Shown: positions 1-9,378 of the stretch, one piece after another
Numbering within the stretch: the stretch's first letter is position 1
How the letters are laid out: every line of letters begins with the position of its first letter
Assembly: GCA_003278145.1 (NCBI GenBank)
Contig: QCGV01000012.1
Span: 1 to 36,063, forward strand
Direction: 5' to 3'
From: OCS116 cluster bacterium AG-390-A19
Lineage (GTDB): Bacteria > Pseudomonadota > Alphaproteobacteria > MED-G09
DNA length: 36,063 nt
Notes under the pieces: generated by a model
What the model saw: only the letters and a program-made list of their open reading frames with translations
Told to the model about the DNA's origin: nothing
Database searches by the model: none
Position numbers and translations under genes: made by a program

Positions 1-513
1 GGTCTTCCCTCAAACGGTCTTCATTCCAATGGTTACTCTCTAGTAAGAAATATAATAAATCAAAAAAATATAAATGTATCCCTACCTATGTCTGATAAAA
101 GCGGGGAAACAATAGTAGAGAATCTTTTAAGGCCAACAAAAATTTATGTAAAACTTATCCTTGAGTTACTCAAAAATTCAGATGGAATAAAAGCTATTTC
201 TAATATTACCGGTGGGGGTATTACAGAAAATTTACCAAGAATTTTTCCGAATTCAAATATTGGAGCAAGAATAAATTTATCATCTTGGAAACGACCCTCA
301 ATATTTAGTTGGCTGCAAGAGCTAGGAAACATTGATGAGCAGGAGATACTAAAAACTTTGAACTGCGGTATAGGTATGATTTTAATAGCCAATAGAAATA
401 GTAGTGAAGACATATTTAAAATCTTGGAAAAGAAAAATGAGGCTTTTTATATTATTGGCGAAATTATAGAAACCGACTCAGATAATTCAAAAATTATTTT
501 TCATAGAGATTAA
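1..513 (+). CDS. purM: Phosphoribosylformylglycinamidine cyclo-ligase (AIR synthetase), C-terminal half
   Basis: The frame is open from base 1, so the N-terminal half lies outside the window. About 170 residues are visible of roughly 345 usual for the family. The first residues read GLPSNGLHSNGYSLVR, the conserved PurM (S/P)NGLHSNG(Y/F)SLVR segment, followed by LRPTKIYV and the glycine-rich ISNITGGGITENLPR motif of the C-terminal AIRS domain. PurM closes the imidazole ring, turning FGAM and ATP into AIR in cytosolic purine synthesis. The stop codon is one base before the purN start, so purM and purN form a purMN operon, a common arrangement in Proteobacteria. The internal ATG at 88 is not the true start because conserved sequence lies upstream of it. 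Identity is secure. Confidence 0.96.
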   Translation, partial: GLPSNGLHSNGYSLVRNIINQKNINVSLPMSDKSGETIVENLLRPTKIYVKLILELLKNSDGIKAISNITGGGITENLPRIFPNSNIGARINLSSWKRPSIFSWLQELGNIDEQEILKTLNCGIGMILIANRNSSEDIFKILEKKNEAFYIIGEIIETDSDNSKIIFHRD

Positions 514-514
514 A

Positions 515-1147
515 ATGAAAATAGGCATATTAATATCTGGCAGCGGTTCAAATATGATTAAACTTATAGAGTCGTGTCAAAATAGTAAAAATGCATTTAT
601 TGAAATTGTTATTTCTAATAATCCAGACGCCAAAGGCATTGAATATGCAAAATTAAAAAATATCAAAACTAAAGTAATAGATCACAAAGAATTTTCAGAA
701 AGAGAAGACTTTGATAACAAAGTTCATGAAGTTTTATTAGAAAATAATGTAGATTTTTTATGTAATGCAGGATTTATGAGAATACATGGAGAAAAATTTG
801 TTGAAAAATGGTTCAACAAACATCTTAATATTCATCCCTCTCTCCTTCCATCTTTTAAAGGCTTAAATACCCACGAAAGAGCCATAAAATCAGGTGTTAA
901 ATTCGCCGGTTGTACTGTACATCTAGTAAGATCAGGTGTTGACGAAGGTCCAATTATAGGACAAGCAATAACATCTATTGATATTAATGATGATAAAATA
1001 TCCCTAGCAAAAAAAGTACTTAAACTTGAGCATAAACTCTATCCGAAGTGTCTAAAATTATTTACTGATAAATTAGTTAAGGTAAAAAATAACAAAATAA
1101 CTTTCTCAGACAAAGCAATTGAAGTTTTAAATGACTTTAAAGTCTAA
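515..1147 (+). CDS. purN: Phosphoribosylglycinamide formyltransferase (GAR transformylase)
   Basis: 210 residues, normal for PurN. It transfers a formyl group from 10-formyl-THF to GAR in the third step of de novo purine synthesis. The N-terminus MKIGILISGSGSNM is the phosphate-binding loop. The catalytic triad is visible as N105 and H107 in NIHPSLLPSFKG and D143 in GVDEGPII. The ATG lies one base after the purM stop, so translation is probably coupled. Its stop is one base from the end of the convergent ndk gene. A perfect 12-bp palindrome (GACTTTAAAGTC, 1133-1144) sits in the last codons; it is too short in the stem to be called a terminator. Confidence 0.97.
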   Translation: MKIGILISGSGSNMIKLIESCQNSKNAFIEIVISNNPDAKGIEYAKLKNIKTKVIDHKEFSEREDFDNKVHEVLLENNVDFLCNAGFMRIHGEKFVEKWFNKHLNIHPSLLPSFKGLNTHERAIKSGVKFAGCTVHLVRSGVDEGPIIGQAITSIDINDDKISLAKKVLKLEHKLYPKCLKLFTDKLVKVKNNKITFSDKAIEVLNDFKV

Positions 1148-1148
1148 T

Positions 1149-1571
1149 CTAGGGACAAATTTCTTCATCCTCAAAGAAAAAACTAATTTCATTTATAGCA
1201 TTCTCCTCAGAGTCAGATCCATGAACAGAATTTGCCTCTATTGATAAACCTACCTCAGCTCTAATTGTGCCTTTATCTGCTTCCTCAGGATTTGTTGCAC
1301 CCATTACATCTCTATTCAACTTAACAGCATTTTCGCCTTCTAAAACTTGGACTATTACTGGTCCAGACATCATAAAATTAACTAAATCATTATAAAATGG
1401 CCTTTCTTTATGCACGGAATAGAAACCTTCAGCTTGATCTTGAGAAAGTTTTATTCTTTTTTGAGCTACAATTCTTAACCCACTAGTTTCAAGCATTTGA
1501 TTGATTTTGCCTGTAACATCTCTCTTCGTAGCATCTGGTTTAATAATTGATAATGTTCTTTGAATAGCCAT
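1149..1571 (-). CDS. ndk: Nucleoside diphosphate kinase
   Basis: 140 residues, full length. Ndk moves the gamma-phosphate between nucleoside di- and triphosphates through a phosphohistidine and so keeps (d)NTP pools balanced. The N-terminus [14 protein letters not shown] and the active-site motif NSVHGSDS, with catalytic H117, are intact. It is the last gene of pepA-holC-ndk, 11 nt after holC, with a good Shine-Dalgarno (GGGAG) before its ATG. The pepA-holC-ndk order is common in Alphaproteobacteria. It converges on purN with a 1-nt gap, so any terminator must lie within coding sequence. Confidence 0.98.
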   Translation of the reverse strand: MAIQRTLSIIKPDATKRDVTGKINQMLETSGLRIVAQKRIKLSQDQAEGFYSVHKERPFYNDLVNFMMSGPVIVQVLEGENAVKLNRDVMGATNPEEADKGTIRAEVGLSIEANSVHGSDSEENAINEISFFFEDEEICP

Positions 1572-1582
1572 AATATTCTCCC

Positions 1583-2032
1583 TTAATTAGAATTAATCCA
1601 TTTACCATAGGTATCTTGTTCAAAAGATTTATAAGAATGCTGAGATAAATCAATATCATTTTTATAAAGATGAAATTGATCAACAACTTTTAAATTCTGC
1701 TCATTAAAAATATATACACACCTCTTCCAAGAATTAATATTTTTAACTAATAAACCGTCTATTGAAAAAATAACTTTTGAGTCATTAGGATTTTCTTCTT
1801 TACAGGTCAAGTAAACTCTATGAAATTTTGAATTTTCATCATTTTCACTACCATGAGGTAAGAAAGATGTGTCTTTATAAGACCACAATATGTCATTAAT
1901 TTCTTCCATTCTCTCAATACTGTCAAAAAGAACAACCGAATTCCAATTATTATCAAGTGACTTTTCGATTAAACTTATAAGAAATAGCTCACTACTTGAA
2001 TTTTTTAGTTTATAAAAAAAAATCTCTGACAA
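1583..2032 (-). CDS. holC: DNA polymerase III chi subunit
   Basis: 149 residues, matching the HolC family in length and in the conserved patch [13 protein letters not shown] (about residues 49-61). Chi links the clamp loader to SSB on lagging-strand DNA. The start is TTG at 2032, giving MSEIFFYKL, the family's usual beta-strand start; the first ATG downstream would remove that conserved N-terminus. The start lies 3 nt after the pepA stop and in the same reading frame, so only TAA and ATA separate the two proteins. The sequence is divergent, as HolC usually is, but context and the FLPHG motif support the call. Confidence 0.9.
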   Translation of the reverse strand: MSEIFFYKLKNSSSELFLISLIEKSLDNNWNSVVLFDSIERMEEINDILWSYKDTSFLPHGSENDENSKFHRVYLTCKEENPNDSKVIFSIDGLLVKNINSWKRCVYIFNEQNLKVVDQFHLYKNDIDLSQHSYKSFEQDTYGKWINSN

Positions 2033-2035
2033 TAT

Positions 2036-3514
2036 TTACTCGTAAAATTTTGAAATTAATGTATCCAAAAGGTTAACTCCAAAACCCGATGCCCAGCTTG
2101 TATTTATAGAGCTCTTCTCCATACCTGTGGCGGTTCCAGCGATATCTATATGAACCCACGGTACTTTATTAACAAATCTTTTCAAAAATTGAGCTGCCGT
2201 TATCGATCCTGCACCGCCCATGCCAATGTTCTTCATATCTGCAAACTGAGAATTAATCATTTTATCATAAGATTCAGAAAGCGGTAATCGCCAAACATTA
2301 TCTCCTGATACTCTTCCAGCTTCCAAGAGTTTATTAGACAAATCATCATTGTTACTAAAAATACCGGCCATTTTATTGCCAAGCGACATAACTATAGCAC
2401 CTGTTAATGTTGCCAAATCTATCATAATCTCTGGTTTGTACTTATCTTGAGCATACCATAGAGCATCAGCTAGAACCAATCTTCCTTCTGCATCAGTATT
2501 TTGTATTTCAATGGTCTGTCCAGACATTGACTTTACAATATCACCAGGTTTTTGGGCAGTTCCATCAGGCATATTTTCAACCAAACCTACTACTCCTATA
2601 ACATTTACTTTTGCTTTTCTAAGAGCAAGAGTCTTCATTAAACCTACAACTGCTGCTGAACCTCCCATATCACCGATCATTTCTTCCATTTTATTACCAG
2701 GTTTTAAAGAAATTCCTCCAGAGTCAAAGCAAACACCTTTTCCAACAAAGCATAGTGGTTTTGTTTTTTTACTTTTATTACCTTCCCATCTAATAATTAC
2801 TAATTGACTTTCGTATTGACTACCGCGCCCCACTCCCAATAAAGACCACATTCCAAGTCTTTTCATTTTTGCTTCGTTTAAAACCTCTACTTTAAGACCA
2901 AATTTAGAGAGCTCTTTAATTCTTTTTGCATAAGCTTCTGGGTTTAGAACATTACTAGGCTCATTTACTAAATCTCTAGCCAAGAAGATACCCTCTGCAA
3001 CAGAAATTTTATTTTTCAATTTATTTTTTAACTGATTAGCACTATTGGAAATTATCTTAACTTCATTTATTTGCTTTTTTGTTTTTTTCTTTGTTTTATA
3101 CTTATCGAATTTATAAGTGTTTAAAGTTGCGCCGAAACCAATCTGAATTAAATTATCATCAGTAGAAAATTCCTTAGCAACAAGAATACTTACAATCTTT
3201 TTATTCGACTTTGAGGAAATCTGATTTATTTTTCCACCTATTATAGCGAAGTCATTACTTTGTATTGAAGATTTTTTTCCAGGACTAATTAAAATAATTT
3301 TAGAAAATGAGGTATTTTTATCATTAATAATTTCAAGAGAAGAAAATTTATTGAAATTAAAATCTTCATTATTAATAGCGTGTTGAATTTTATTTAAAGT
3401 ATTTTTATCTAACTCTTTAAAATCTAAAAAAGATTTTTTATCAGCAACTAAGGCTAAAATTTCTTTTTTTTCAGTCAATTTTGGAACAAAATTTACTTTC
3501 ATTATATTCTCCAA
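2036..3514 (-). CDS. pepA: Leucyl aminopeptidase (M17 family, cytosol aminopeptidase)
   Basis: 492 residues, standard for PepA. The N-terminal macro-like domain spans about residues 1-170 and the C-terminal peptidase domain about 175-490. The metal and substrate site is visible in VGKGVCFDSGGISLKPG, and the family signature NTDAEGRLVLADAL supplies metal-binding Asp and Glu. It removes N-terminal residues from peptides in the cytosol; in E. coli PepA also binds DNA, which cannot be judged here. It is first in pepA-holC-ndk and divergent from lptF across a 73-nt gap. An SD-like GGAGAA precedes the ATG. Confidence 0.97.
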   Translation of the reverse strand: MENIMKVNFVPKLTEKKEILALVADKKSFLDFKELDKNTLNKIQHAINNEDFNFNKFSSLEIINDKNTSFSKIILISPGKKSSIQSNDFAIIGGKINQISSKSNKKIVSILVAKEFSTDDNLIQIGFGATLNTYKFDKYKTKKKTKKQINEVKIISNSANQLKNKLKNKISVAEGIFLARDLVNEPSNVLNPEAYAKRIKELSKFGLKVEVLNEAKMKRLGMWSLLGVGRGSQYESQLVIIRWEGNKSKKTKPLCFVGKGVCFDSGGISLKPGNKMEEMIGDMGGSAAVVGLMKTLALRKAKVNVIGVVGLVENMPDGTAQKPGDIVKSMSGQTIEIQNTDAEGRLVLADALWYAQDKYKPEIMIDLATLTGAIVMSLGNKMAGIFSNNDDLSNKLLEAGRVSGDNVWRLPLSESYDKMINSQFADMKNIGMGGAGSITAAQFLKRFVNKVPWVHIDIAGTATGMEKSSINTSWASGFGVNLLDTLISKFYE

Positions 3515-3571
3515 TTATTTTCAATAACATCTGTTAACATTATTTAATGATTAAGGGTATAGTTTGTCGTA

Positions 3572-3577
3572 TATAAT
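3572..3577 (+). promoter_or_regulatory. Candidate -10 box for lptF
   Basis: A perfect TATAAT ends 10 nt before the lptF ATG in the pepA/lptF divergent gap. No convincing -35 hexamer is seen 16-18 nt upstream, where the sequence is GATTAA-like. If used, transcription would begin about 4 nt before the ATG, giving an almost leaderless mRNA. This agrees with the lack of a Shine-Dalgarno. Inferred from sequence only. Confidence 0.4.
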
Positions 3578-3587
3578 ACATTAAACA

Positions 3588-4688
3588 ATGAAAAATATTG
3601 ATAAATATATAATTGGTAAACTCTCATCATCATTTTTTACAGTGATGATTGGATTGCTTTCTTTAGCTTGGTTAAGTCAAGTTTTAAAACTGCTAGATGA
3701 AATAGTTATGAGAGGAGCAGATTTATCAACTTTTTTTATGCTTTCTGTTACAGTCTTACCAAATATTATATCTCAAATCATTCCTTTGGCAGCTTTTATT
3801 ACATCCGCATTTGTTCTTTATAATATGTCTTCAGACAAAGAGATTATAATTTTGCTTTCATCCGGAATGAATCCAAAAAGATTATTTAAGCCTTTTTTAT
3901 TATTCGGAAGCTTTATGACCATATTTTTAATTATATTTTCAATGTTTCTAGGTCCAAGCGGAATGCGTTATACAAAGCTAAAAATTCATGAAATTCGTCA
4001 TGATTTGTCTGGAACTCTTGTTAGAGATGGAATGTTTTCAATGCCAGCAAAAGGTCTTACAGTTTATGCGCATAGGAAAGATAATAATTCTATTGACGGT
4101 ATACTCGTTCATGATAATAGAAATAGCAGCTCACCAATAACTTATTCTGCTGAGAAAGGTTATTTAATTAATGAGAACAACAATCCTAAACTAATACTTT
4201 TGAATGGTAATATTCAATATAGAAATCTCTTAATTGATGGACCAGGAATGACAACTGTAAGTTTTGAAAAAAATGAATATTTATTCTCTGATTTTTTAAC
4301 AGAAAATAAAAATTTTAATTTTGATTCAAGTCAAAGGTATTTAGGTGAGCTACTTTTTCCAAATGACGATGATGAATATGCTAAAACAAGAAAAAAATTA
4401 CTTATCGCGGCAGGTAATCATAAGATTGCTCAAATTTTTCATCCAATAGTTCTTATATTTTTCTCTTTTATAATTTTTATAAAAAGTAAATTTGATAGAA
4501 GAGAAACAAATACTAATATTATCAAACTAACTTTTGGAATTATAGCCTTTCAAATTCTAGACTTTTTTATAGCATCACAAGCACAAAGTAATTTAATCAT
4601 CTTGGGGTTTTTATATTTATTACCATTAGCATTTTTACTCATATTGATTTACCTCCTTAATATGACATACCAAACAGTAGGTGATTAA
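3588..4688 (+). CDS. lptF: LPS export ABC transporter permease LptF
   Basis: 366 residues with the LptF/LptG (YjgP/YjgQ) architecture: three N-terminal membrane helices (about 13-35, 55-75, 97-120), a periplasmic beta-jellyroll domain (about 130-270) and three C-terminal helices (about 283-360). The N-terminus MKNIDKYIIGKLSSSFFTVM is typical. With LptG and the LptB ATPase it extracts LPS from the inner membrane and passes it to the LptC-LptA bridge. It is the first gene of an lptF-lptG-lptD-surA-pdxA-rsmA run. No Shine-Dalgarno is visible; see the candidate -10 just upstream. lptB, lptC and lptA are not in the window. Confidence 0.95.
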   Translation: MKNIDKYIIGKLSSSFFTVMIGLLSLAWLSQVLKLLDEIVMRGADLSTFFMLSVTVLPNIISQIIPLAAFITSAFVLYNMSSDKEIIILLSSGMNPKRLFKPFLLFGSFMTIFLIIFSMFLGPSGMRYTKLKIHEIRHDLSGTLVRDGMFSMPAKGLTVYAHRKDNNSIDGILVHDNRNSSSPITYSAEKGYLINENNNPKLILLNGNIQYRNLLIDGPGMTTVSFEKNEYLFSDFLTENKNFNFDSSQRYLGELLFPNDDDEYAKTRKKLLIAAGNHKIAQIFHPIVLIFFSFIIFIKSKFDRRETNTNIIKLTFGIIAFQILDFFIASQAQSNLIILGFLYLLPLAFLLILIYLLNMTYQTVGD

Positions 4689-4689
4689 A

Positions 4690-5790
4690 ATGAGAGTAAA
4701 TAATTTACTTCCTGTATATTTTTCAAAAAACCTATTTAAAAATCTTATTTTTTGTCTTTTTGCAGCAGGGTTCTTTATTTTTATTATTGATCTTATTGAG
4801 CTTTCGAGAAGAATAACAAAATCAAATGATAGTGATTTATTGCTTGCAATTGAATTAGCGATTTTAAAATTACCTGGAATGATCTTAGAAATTTTTCCTT
4901 TTATTATTCTTTTTTCATCACTAAGTACTTTTTTTTATTTCGCAAAAAGATCTGAGCTAATAGTTGCTAGAGCCAGCGGTATATCAATATGGCACTTACT
5001 TGTTCCGGGGGTAAGTCTAATTTTAATTATTGGATTTTTAACTACAATTTTAATTCAACCTCTTGTAGCTATAACCACATATAAATTTAAGGAGTTGGAG
5101 GCGAAAAGTATTAGAGGACAGACCAGCTTAATTACAATTACTGAAAATGGTTTATGGCTTAAAGACTCAGATTTAAATAATAATTCATATAGAATAATAA
5201 ATTCTTTAGGATTTGATAGGGATGAAAATTATTTAGAAAATGTAATTTTCTTCAATCATTCAGAAAGTGGTCAATTAATTAGTAGGTATGATGCTGATAA
5301 AGTATTTTTAAAACCTAATTATTGGGAGTTAGAGAATATTTGGATTTATAAAAATTTTGAAAAGACGGAATTTTTAGAAAAAAAAGAAATTAGGACTAAT
5401 TTAACAGCAGAACAAATTCAAGAAAATTTTGCTCCGCCAGAAACAATATCTTTTTGGAACCTTCCTGGGTTTATTAAAATTGCACAGAATGCTGGATTTG
5501 CAGCAACCAAACATAAGACAGAGTTTCAATCTTTATTAGCACTTCCTTTTTTTCTTAGCTCAATGTTAATTATTGCTGCACCATTTTCAGTTAGATTTAT
5601 TAGATCTGAGAGTGTAAATAATCTGATTTTAGCAGGCATAATTTCTGGCTTAATATTATATACCTTCTCAAATGTTATTTATGCATTTGGCGCATCTGGT
5701 AATATTGGCCCTATACTTTCAGCGTGGTCACCGCCGATTTTAGCAATTCTTTTAGGAATAAGTGCAATTATTTATATTGAGGAAGGTTAG
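4690..5790 (+). CDS. lptG: LPS export ABC transporter permease LptG
   Basis: 366 residues from the chosen ATG at 4690. An in-frame GTG at 4681, overlapping the lptF stop, would add three residues. The ATG is preferred because AGGTG (4679-4683) sits 6 nt upstream as a Shine-Dalgarno. It has the same fold as LptF: membrane helices at about 15-35, 55-85 and 95-125, a periplasmic jellyroll in the middle, and three helices at the C-terminus. It partners LptF in the LptB2FG transporter. The first base after its stop is the A of the lptD ATG, so the junction is zero-gap and translational coupling is likely. Confidence 0.94.
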   Translation: MRVNNLLPVYFSKNLFKNLIFCLFAAGFFIFIIDLIELSRRITKSNDSDLLLAIELAILKLPGMILEIFPFIILFSSLSTFFYFAKRSELIVARASGISIWHLLVPGVSLILIIGFLTTILIQPLVAITTYKFKELEAKSIRGQTSLITITENGLWLKDSDLNNNSYRIINSLGFDRDENYLENVIFFNHSESGQLISRYDADKVFLKPNYWELENIWIYKNFEKTEFLEKKEIRTNLTAEQIQENFAPPETISFWNLPGFIKIAQNAGFAATKHKTEFQSLLALPFFLSSMLIIAAPFSVRFIRSESVNNLILAGIISGLILYTFSNVIYAFGASGNIGPILSAWSPPILAILLGISAIIYIEEG

Positions 5791-8127
5791 ATGATAAGAA
5801 TAATATTTTTTCTCATCATCTTTTTTAATTTTAGTTTATTAAAGAGTGAAGATATCACTAATTCAATTGAAGCTGATAAGATTGAATATCTTAATTTAGA
5901 TGGCAAAATAAAAGCTATTGGCTCAGTGAAAATAATTCAAAATGAATATGAACTTAATGCTGATGAAATTTCTTTTAATCAAAAAAATAATATTATTGAA
6001 GGAAAAGGAAATATTATAATAGAAAAAATTGGAGGCGAGAAAATTTTCGCTTCAAAAGTAAAACTTTCATCAGATCTAACTAATGGGATAATTGAAAACC
6101 CTACTCTTCAGACCATTGATGGAATAAATATCTCATCTGCTTATGCGATAAGATCAAATGGTAATTCATTAATTCTAAAAAAAGGAATTTTCTCTCCTTG
6201 CAAGATATGTAGCGATAATAAACGTAAGCTATCATGGCAGGTTAAAGCCAATAGAATAATTTATGACGAAAATAATGAAAATATTATATATGAAGATGCA
6301 AGATTTGAATTATTTGGTATTCCCGTATTTTACGTTCCAATTGCAACTCACCCTACTGAAAAAGTTAAAAGAAGAAGTGGTTTTTTAGCTCCAACACTTG
6401 GTACTTCTGGTGATCTTGGCGCAGTAGTAAGGGTGCCTTATTTTTTTAATTTAGCACCTCATTACGATCTTACAATTACACCATGGATTGTAACTAAAGG
6501 TGCGGCAATAATTGAAGGTGAATGGAGACAGAGATTTAAAAGAGGTAGTATTAATTTTAGTGGTATTATAGCATCCCCAAATGATGAGTTTAAATCAAGA
6601 ACTGTTAATATAAATGATGATTGGCAGGCAATTATAAATTCACCCTTCAACGATCCTTTAGATTTAAGAGAAAATAATAAAAAATTAATTTTTGAATATG
6701 ATGATAATACTCATTCAATAAAAAATGTAGAAGTAGCAGATATTAATGATAATAGACCCTCATCAATTGGTGATGCTATTGGTTATGATTATAGAGGTGC
6801 ATTTAACGCATCTGGAAATTTTAAGTTTGGAAACTGGAATTTAAATTTTAATGGTAAATTTGTATCAGATGATACTTTTTTAAGAAGATTTGATCTAAAT
6901 GATGACACAGAAATAAAATCATATTTATCATTAAATAGAAATTGGAAAAACGCTCAATTAGAGATTAATTCCTTACATTTTTCTTCACTTTTACCTGAAA
7001 AAGATGGCTCAGAACCACTTATTTTGCCAGAAATAAAATTTTTATGGAATCCTGAAAAAGAGATATTAGGTGGAGTTTCAACTATTAAGATAAATTCAAT
7101 AGGAATAATTAGAAAAACTGATGGTAATACATATCGACTATCTAGTTCTCTAGATTGGAATAGAAATTTTTTACATAAAAGTGGAAGTATAATACAGCTA
7201 AGCCTTAACTTGAGAGGAGATCTATATAATACTTCAAAAAAATGGATTCCAAACAATTCAACAAGAAGATTACAATCAAATCCCTTTGGAAAAAATCAAA
7301 ATATTCATCGCCTATTACCTTCAGTTAATATTGAATGGAGACTTCCGTTAAAAAATACACTCTCAGATACAATAATTGAACCAATTATTCAGTTATCATA
7401 TTCATCTGATAATAAGAAAAATTATAAAATACCAAATGAAGATAGTATAGGCTTCGAATTAAATTCTCATAATATTTTTGCAAAAAATAGAATGCCTGGA
7501 TTAGATTTATGGGAAACAGGTGGAAAAGTTAGCTATGGCCTAAAATTAACTCACTTTTTTAATAAAAATGGAATTTTCTCAGGAATGATTGGACAAAGTT
7601 ATAAATTTAAGAATCCTGATTTCTTTGATAAAGGATCAGGTCTCGAAAAAAAATTATCAGATTTTTTAGTAGATCTATCGTTTAAACCAAATAAGGAAAT
7701 TACTTTTTCTTATCGAGGAAGGTTAGATGAAAATGACATTAATCTAAGAAGATCAGAATTTGATATGTTACTTACATATGAAAAATGGGGAGTTCGTGCT
7801 GGGCATGTTTTATTAAATAATGTTGAAATTTTAAATTTTAAAGAACAAAGAGAATTACGTTTTGCAAGTTTTATAAATATTACCGAAAGGTGGTTAGTTC
7901 AGTCAGCTATTCGCTATGATGAAATTTCTAAAAAATCTTTAAACAACAGAATATCCCTTGTTTATATTGACGACTGCATATCATTTGAAATAGGATTTAG
8001 AAGAAAATTCTCTGAATATAGGGATCTTAAACCTTCTAATTCCTTTATGATTAAATTTAATGTATTTACATTTGGGGGCGGAACATTAAATAGTTCAGAT
8101 CGTATTTCAAAATTATGGGATAATTAA
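5791..8127 (+). CDS. lptD: LPS-assembly outer membrane protein LptD
   Basis: 778 residues. The signal peptide is MIRIIFFLIIFFNFSLLKS. An OstA/LptA-like beta-jellyroll follows (about 25-130, with SIEADKIEY and ELNADEISF), then the LptD beta-barrel to the C-terminus. It inserts LPS into the outer leaflet of the outer membrane. The only cysteines are C137 and C140 (a CxxC where the barrel begins) and C729 near the C-terminus. E. coli LptD has four cysteines forming two interdomain disulfides, so at most one such bond can form here. The partner lipoprotein LptE is not in the window. Start is fixed by the zero-gap junction with lptG and the signal peptide. Confidence 0.95.
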   Translation: MIRIIFFLIIFFNFSLLKSEDITNSIEADKIEYLNLDGKIKAIGSVKIIQNEYELNADEISFNQKNNIIEGKGNIIIEKIGGEKIFASKVKLSSDLTNGIIENPTLQTIDGINISSAYAIRSNGNSLILKKGIFSPCKICSDNKRKLSWQVKANRIIYDENNENIIYEDARFELFGIPVFYVPIATHPTEKVKRRSGFLAPTLGTSGDLGAVVRVPYFFNLAPHYDLTITPWIVTKGAAIIEGEWRQRFKRGSINFSGIIASPNDEFKSRTVNINDDWQAIINSPFNDPLDLRENNKKLIFEYDDNTHSIKNVEVADINDNRPSSIGDAIGYDYRGAFNASGNFKFGNWNLNFNGKFVSDDTFLRRFDLNDDTEIKSYLSLNRNWKNAQLEINSLHFSSLLPEKDGSEPLILPEIKFLWNPEKEILGGVSTIKINSIGIIRKTDGNTYRLSSSLDWNRNFLHKSGSIIQLSLNLRGDLYNTSKKWIPNNSTRRLQSNPFGKNQNIHRLLPSVNIEWRLPLKNTLSDTIIEPIIQLSYSSDNKKNYKIPNEDSIGFELNSHNIFAKNRMPGLDLWETGGKVSYGLKLTHFFNKNGIFSGMIGQSYKFKNPDFFDKGSGLEKKLSDFLVDLSFKPNKEITFSYRGRLDENDINLRRSEFDMLLTYEKWGVRAGHVLLNNVEILNFKEQRELRFASFINITERWLVQSAIRYDEISKKSLNNRISLVYIDDCISFEIGFRRKFSEYRDLKPSNSFMIKFNVFTFGGGTLNSSDRISKLWDN

Positions 8128-8145
8128 AATATTTTAGGTAGAATA

Positions 8146-9378
8146 ATGGTAAAAAAAATCAAATATATTTTTTTAATATTTTTCTTATTTGGAGCTTTTA
8201 GCGTAACTCTAAAAAGTCAAGATATTCAAGCTATTGCAGTTATTGTTAATGATGAAGTTATCTCAAGATATGATGTTAATCAAAGGGTAAGATTGATTTT
8301 AGTTACATCGGGAATACCAGCTACTGAAGAAAATATAAAAAGAATTGAAGAACAGGCAATTAAAGCGCTAATTGATGAAAAGATTCAAATACAAGAGGCT
8401 ATTAAGCTAGAAGTACCTGACTCACCAAATGAAATTAGTCTTATGCTAGATAATATTGCAAGAAGTAACCAAACGACAGCAGAGGGAATACTTGAATCTA
8501 TAACTAGTCAAGGCGTAAATTCTGAAACTCTTTTAAATCAGATAAAATCTGAACTTCTGTGGAATAAAATTGTTCGGGGAAGATTTGGTTCATATATAAA
8601 TATTAGTGATGAAGAGGTTGATATTATCTATGACAGAACAATTCAGAATATTAATAATTCACAGTATGATATCTCAGAAATTTTTATTGGTTTTGAAGAT
8701 GAAAATGAAGAAAGAGAGGCAAGAGATCTAACACAAAGATTAACAGAACAACTAAAAAATAACATTCCATTTGAACCAGTTGCCCAACAATTTAGTCAAG
8801 CATCATCATCTGGTCAGGGTGGTTTCATTGGTTGGGTATCAGAAGGTCAATTAGATCCAGAAATATTATCAAGTATTAAAGATTTAGAGATTGGTGCAGT
8901 TTCAGAACCTATTAAAACTGTAAACGGTTATTTTATTATTAAAATAAACGGCAAATCCGAAGAAGGGGGTAAAAACCCTATGAAGAATCAATACGATCTA
9001 ATTTCAGTATCTTTTAATATTGAAGATAAAATTATCGCTGAAGAATTTTCTAATAATTTCGTTTCATGCAAAAGACTTGATAGCCTTTTAGAAAACTATA
9101 ATGAAAAAGAAGTTAACGTTATTGGAAAGAGACTTCTGCAAGATTTACCAAATGAATTACATAAAGAGCTTTTAGAAAAAAATGCTGGAAATGCTCTGTC
9201 CCCAAGATTCTCTGAAAAAAATATTGATATCATTTTAATTTGTGACCGTAAGGATGATATAGGTATTCAAGTAAATAGAGAAGTAATTGAGGATAATATT
9301 TATTCACAAAAAATGGGTATGATGTCGAGAAGACATCTTCGAGATTTACGAAGAGATGCTGTCGTTGAATACAGATAA
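8146..9378 (+). CDS. surA: Periplasmic chaperone / peptidyl-prolyl isomerase SurA
   Basis: 410 residues with a signal peptide (about 1-24, hydrophobic core IFLIFFLFGAF). The SurA N-terminal chaperone domain (about 28-150) contains AVIVNDEVISRYDV. One parvulin domain follows (about 170-275), containing FGxxAxxFSQA-type and GGFIGWVSEGQL motifs. A C-terminal segment of about 135 residues is poorly conserved. E. coli SurA has two parvulin domains; the single-domain form is usual in Alphaproteobacteria. It escorts beta-barrel precursors such as LptD to the BAM complex, and its position directly after lptD fits. The 3' end overlaps pdxA by 23 nt. Confidence 0.92.
   Translation: MVKKIKYIFLIFFLFGAFSVTLKSQDIQAIAVIVNDEVISRYDVNQRVRLILVTSGIPATEENIKRIEEQAIKALIDEKIQIQEAIKLEVPDSPNEISLMLDNIARSNQTTAEGILESITSQGVNSETLLNQIKSELLWNKIVRGRFGSYINISDEEVDIIYDRTIQNINNSQYDISEIFIGFEDENEEREARDLTQRLTEQLKNNIPFEPVAQQFSQASSSGQGGFIGWVSEGQLDPEILSSIKDLEIGAVSEPIKTVNGYFIIKINGKSEEGGKNPMKNQYDLISVSFNIEDKIIAEEFSNNFVSCKRLDSLLENYNEKEVNVIGKRLLQDLPNELHKELLEKNAGNALSPRFSEKNIDIILICDRKDDIGIQVNREVIEDNIYSQKMGMMSRRHLRDLRRDAVVEYR

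Noticed and set aside
1133-1144. 12-bp palindrome GACTTTAAAGTC at the purN end as a terminator
   Set aside because: As RNA only a 4-bp stem with a UUAA loop is possible, and no U-tract follows.
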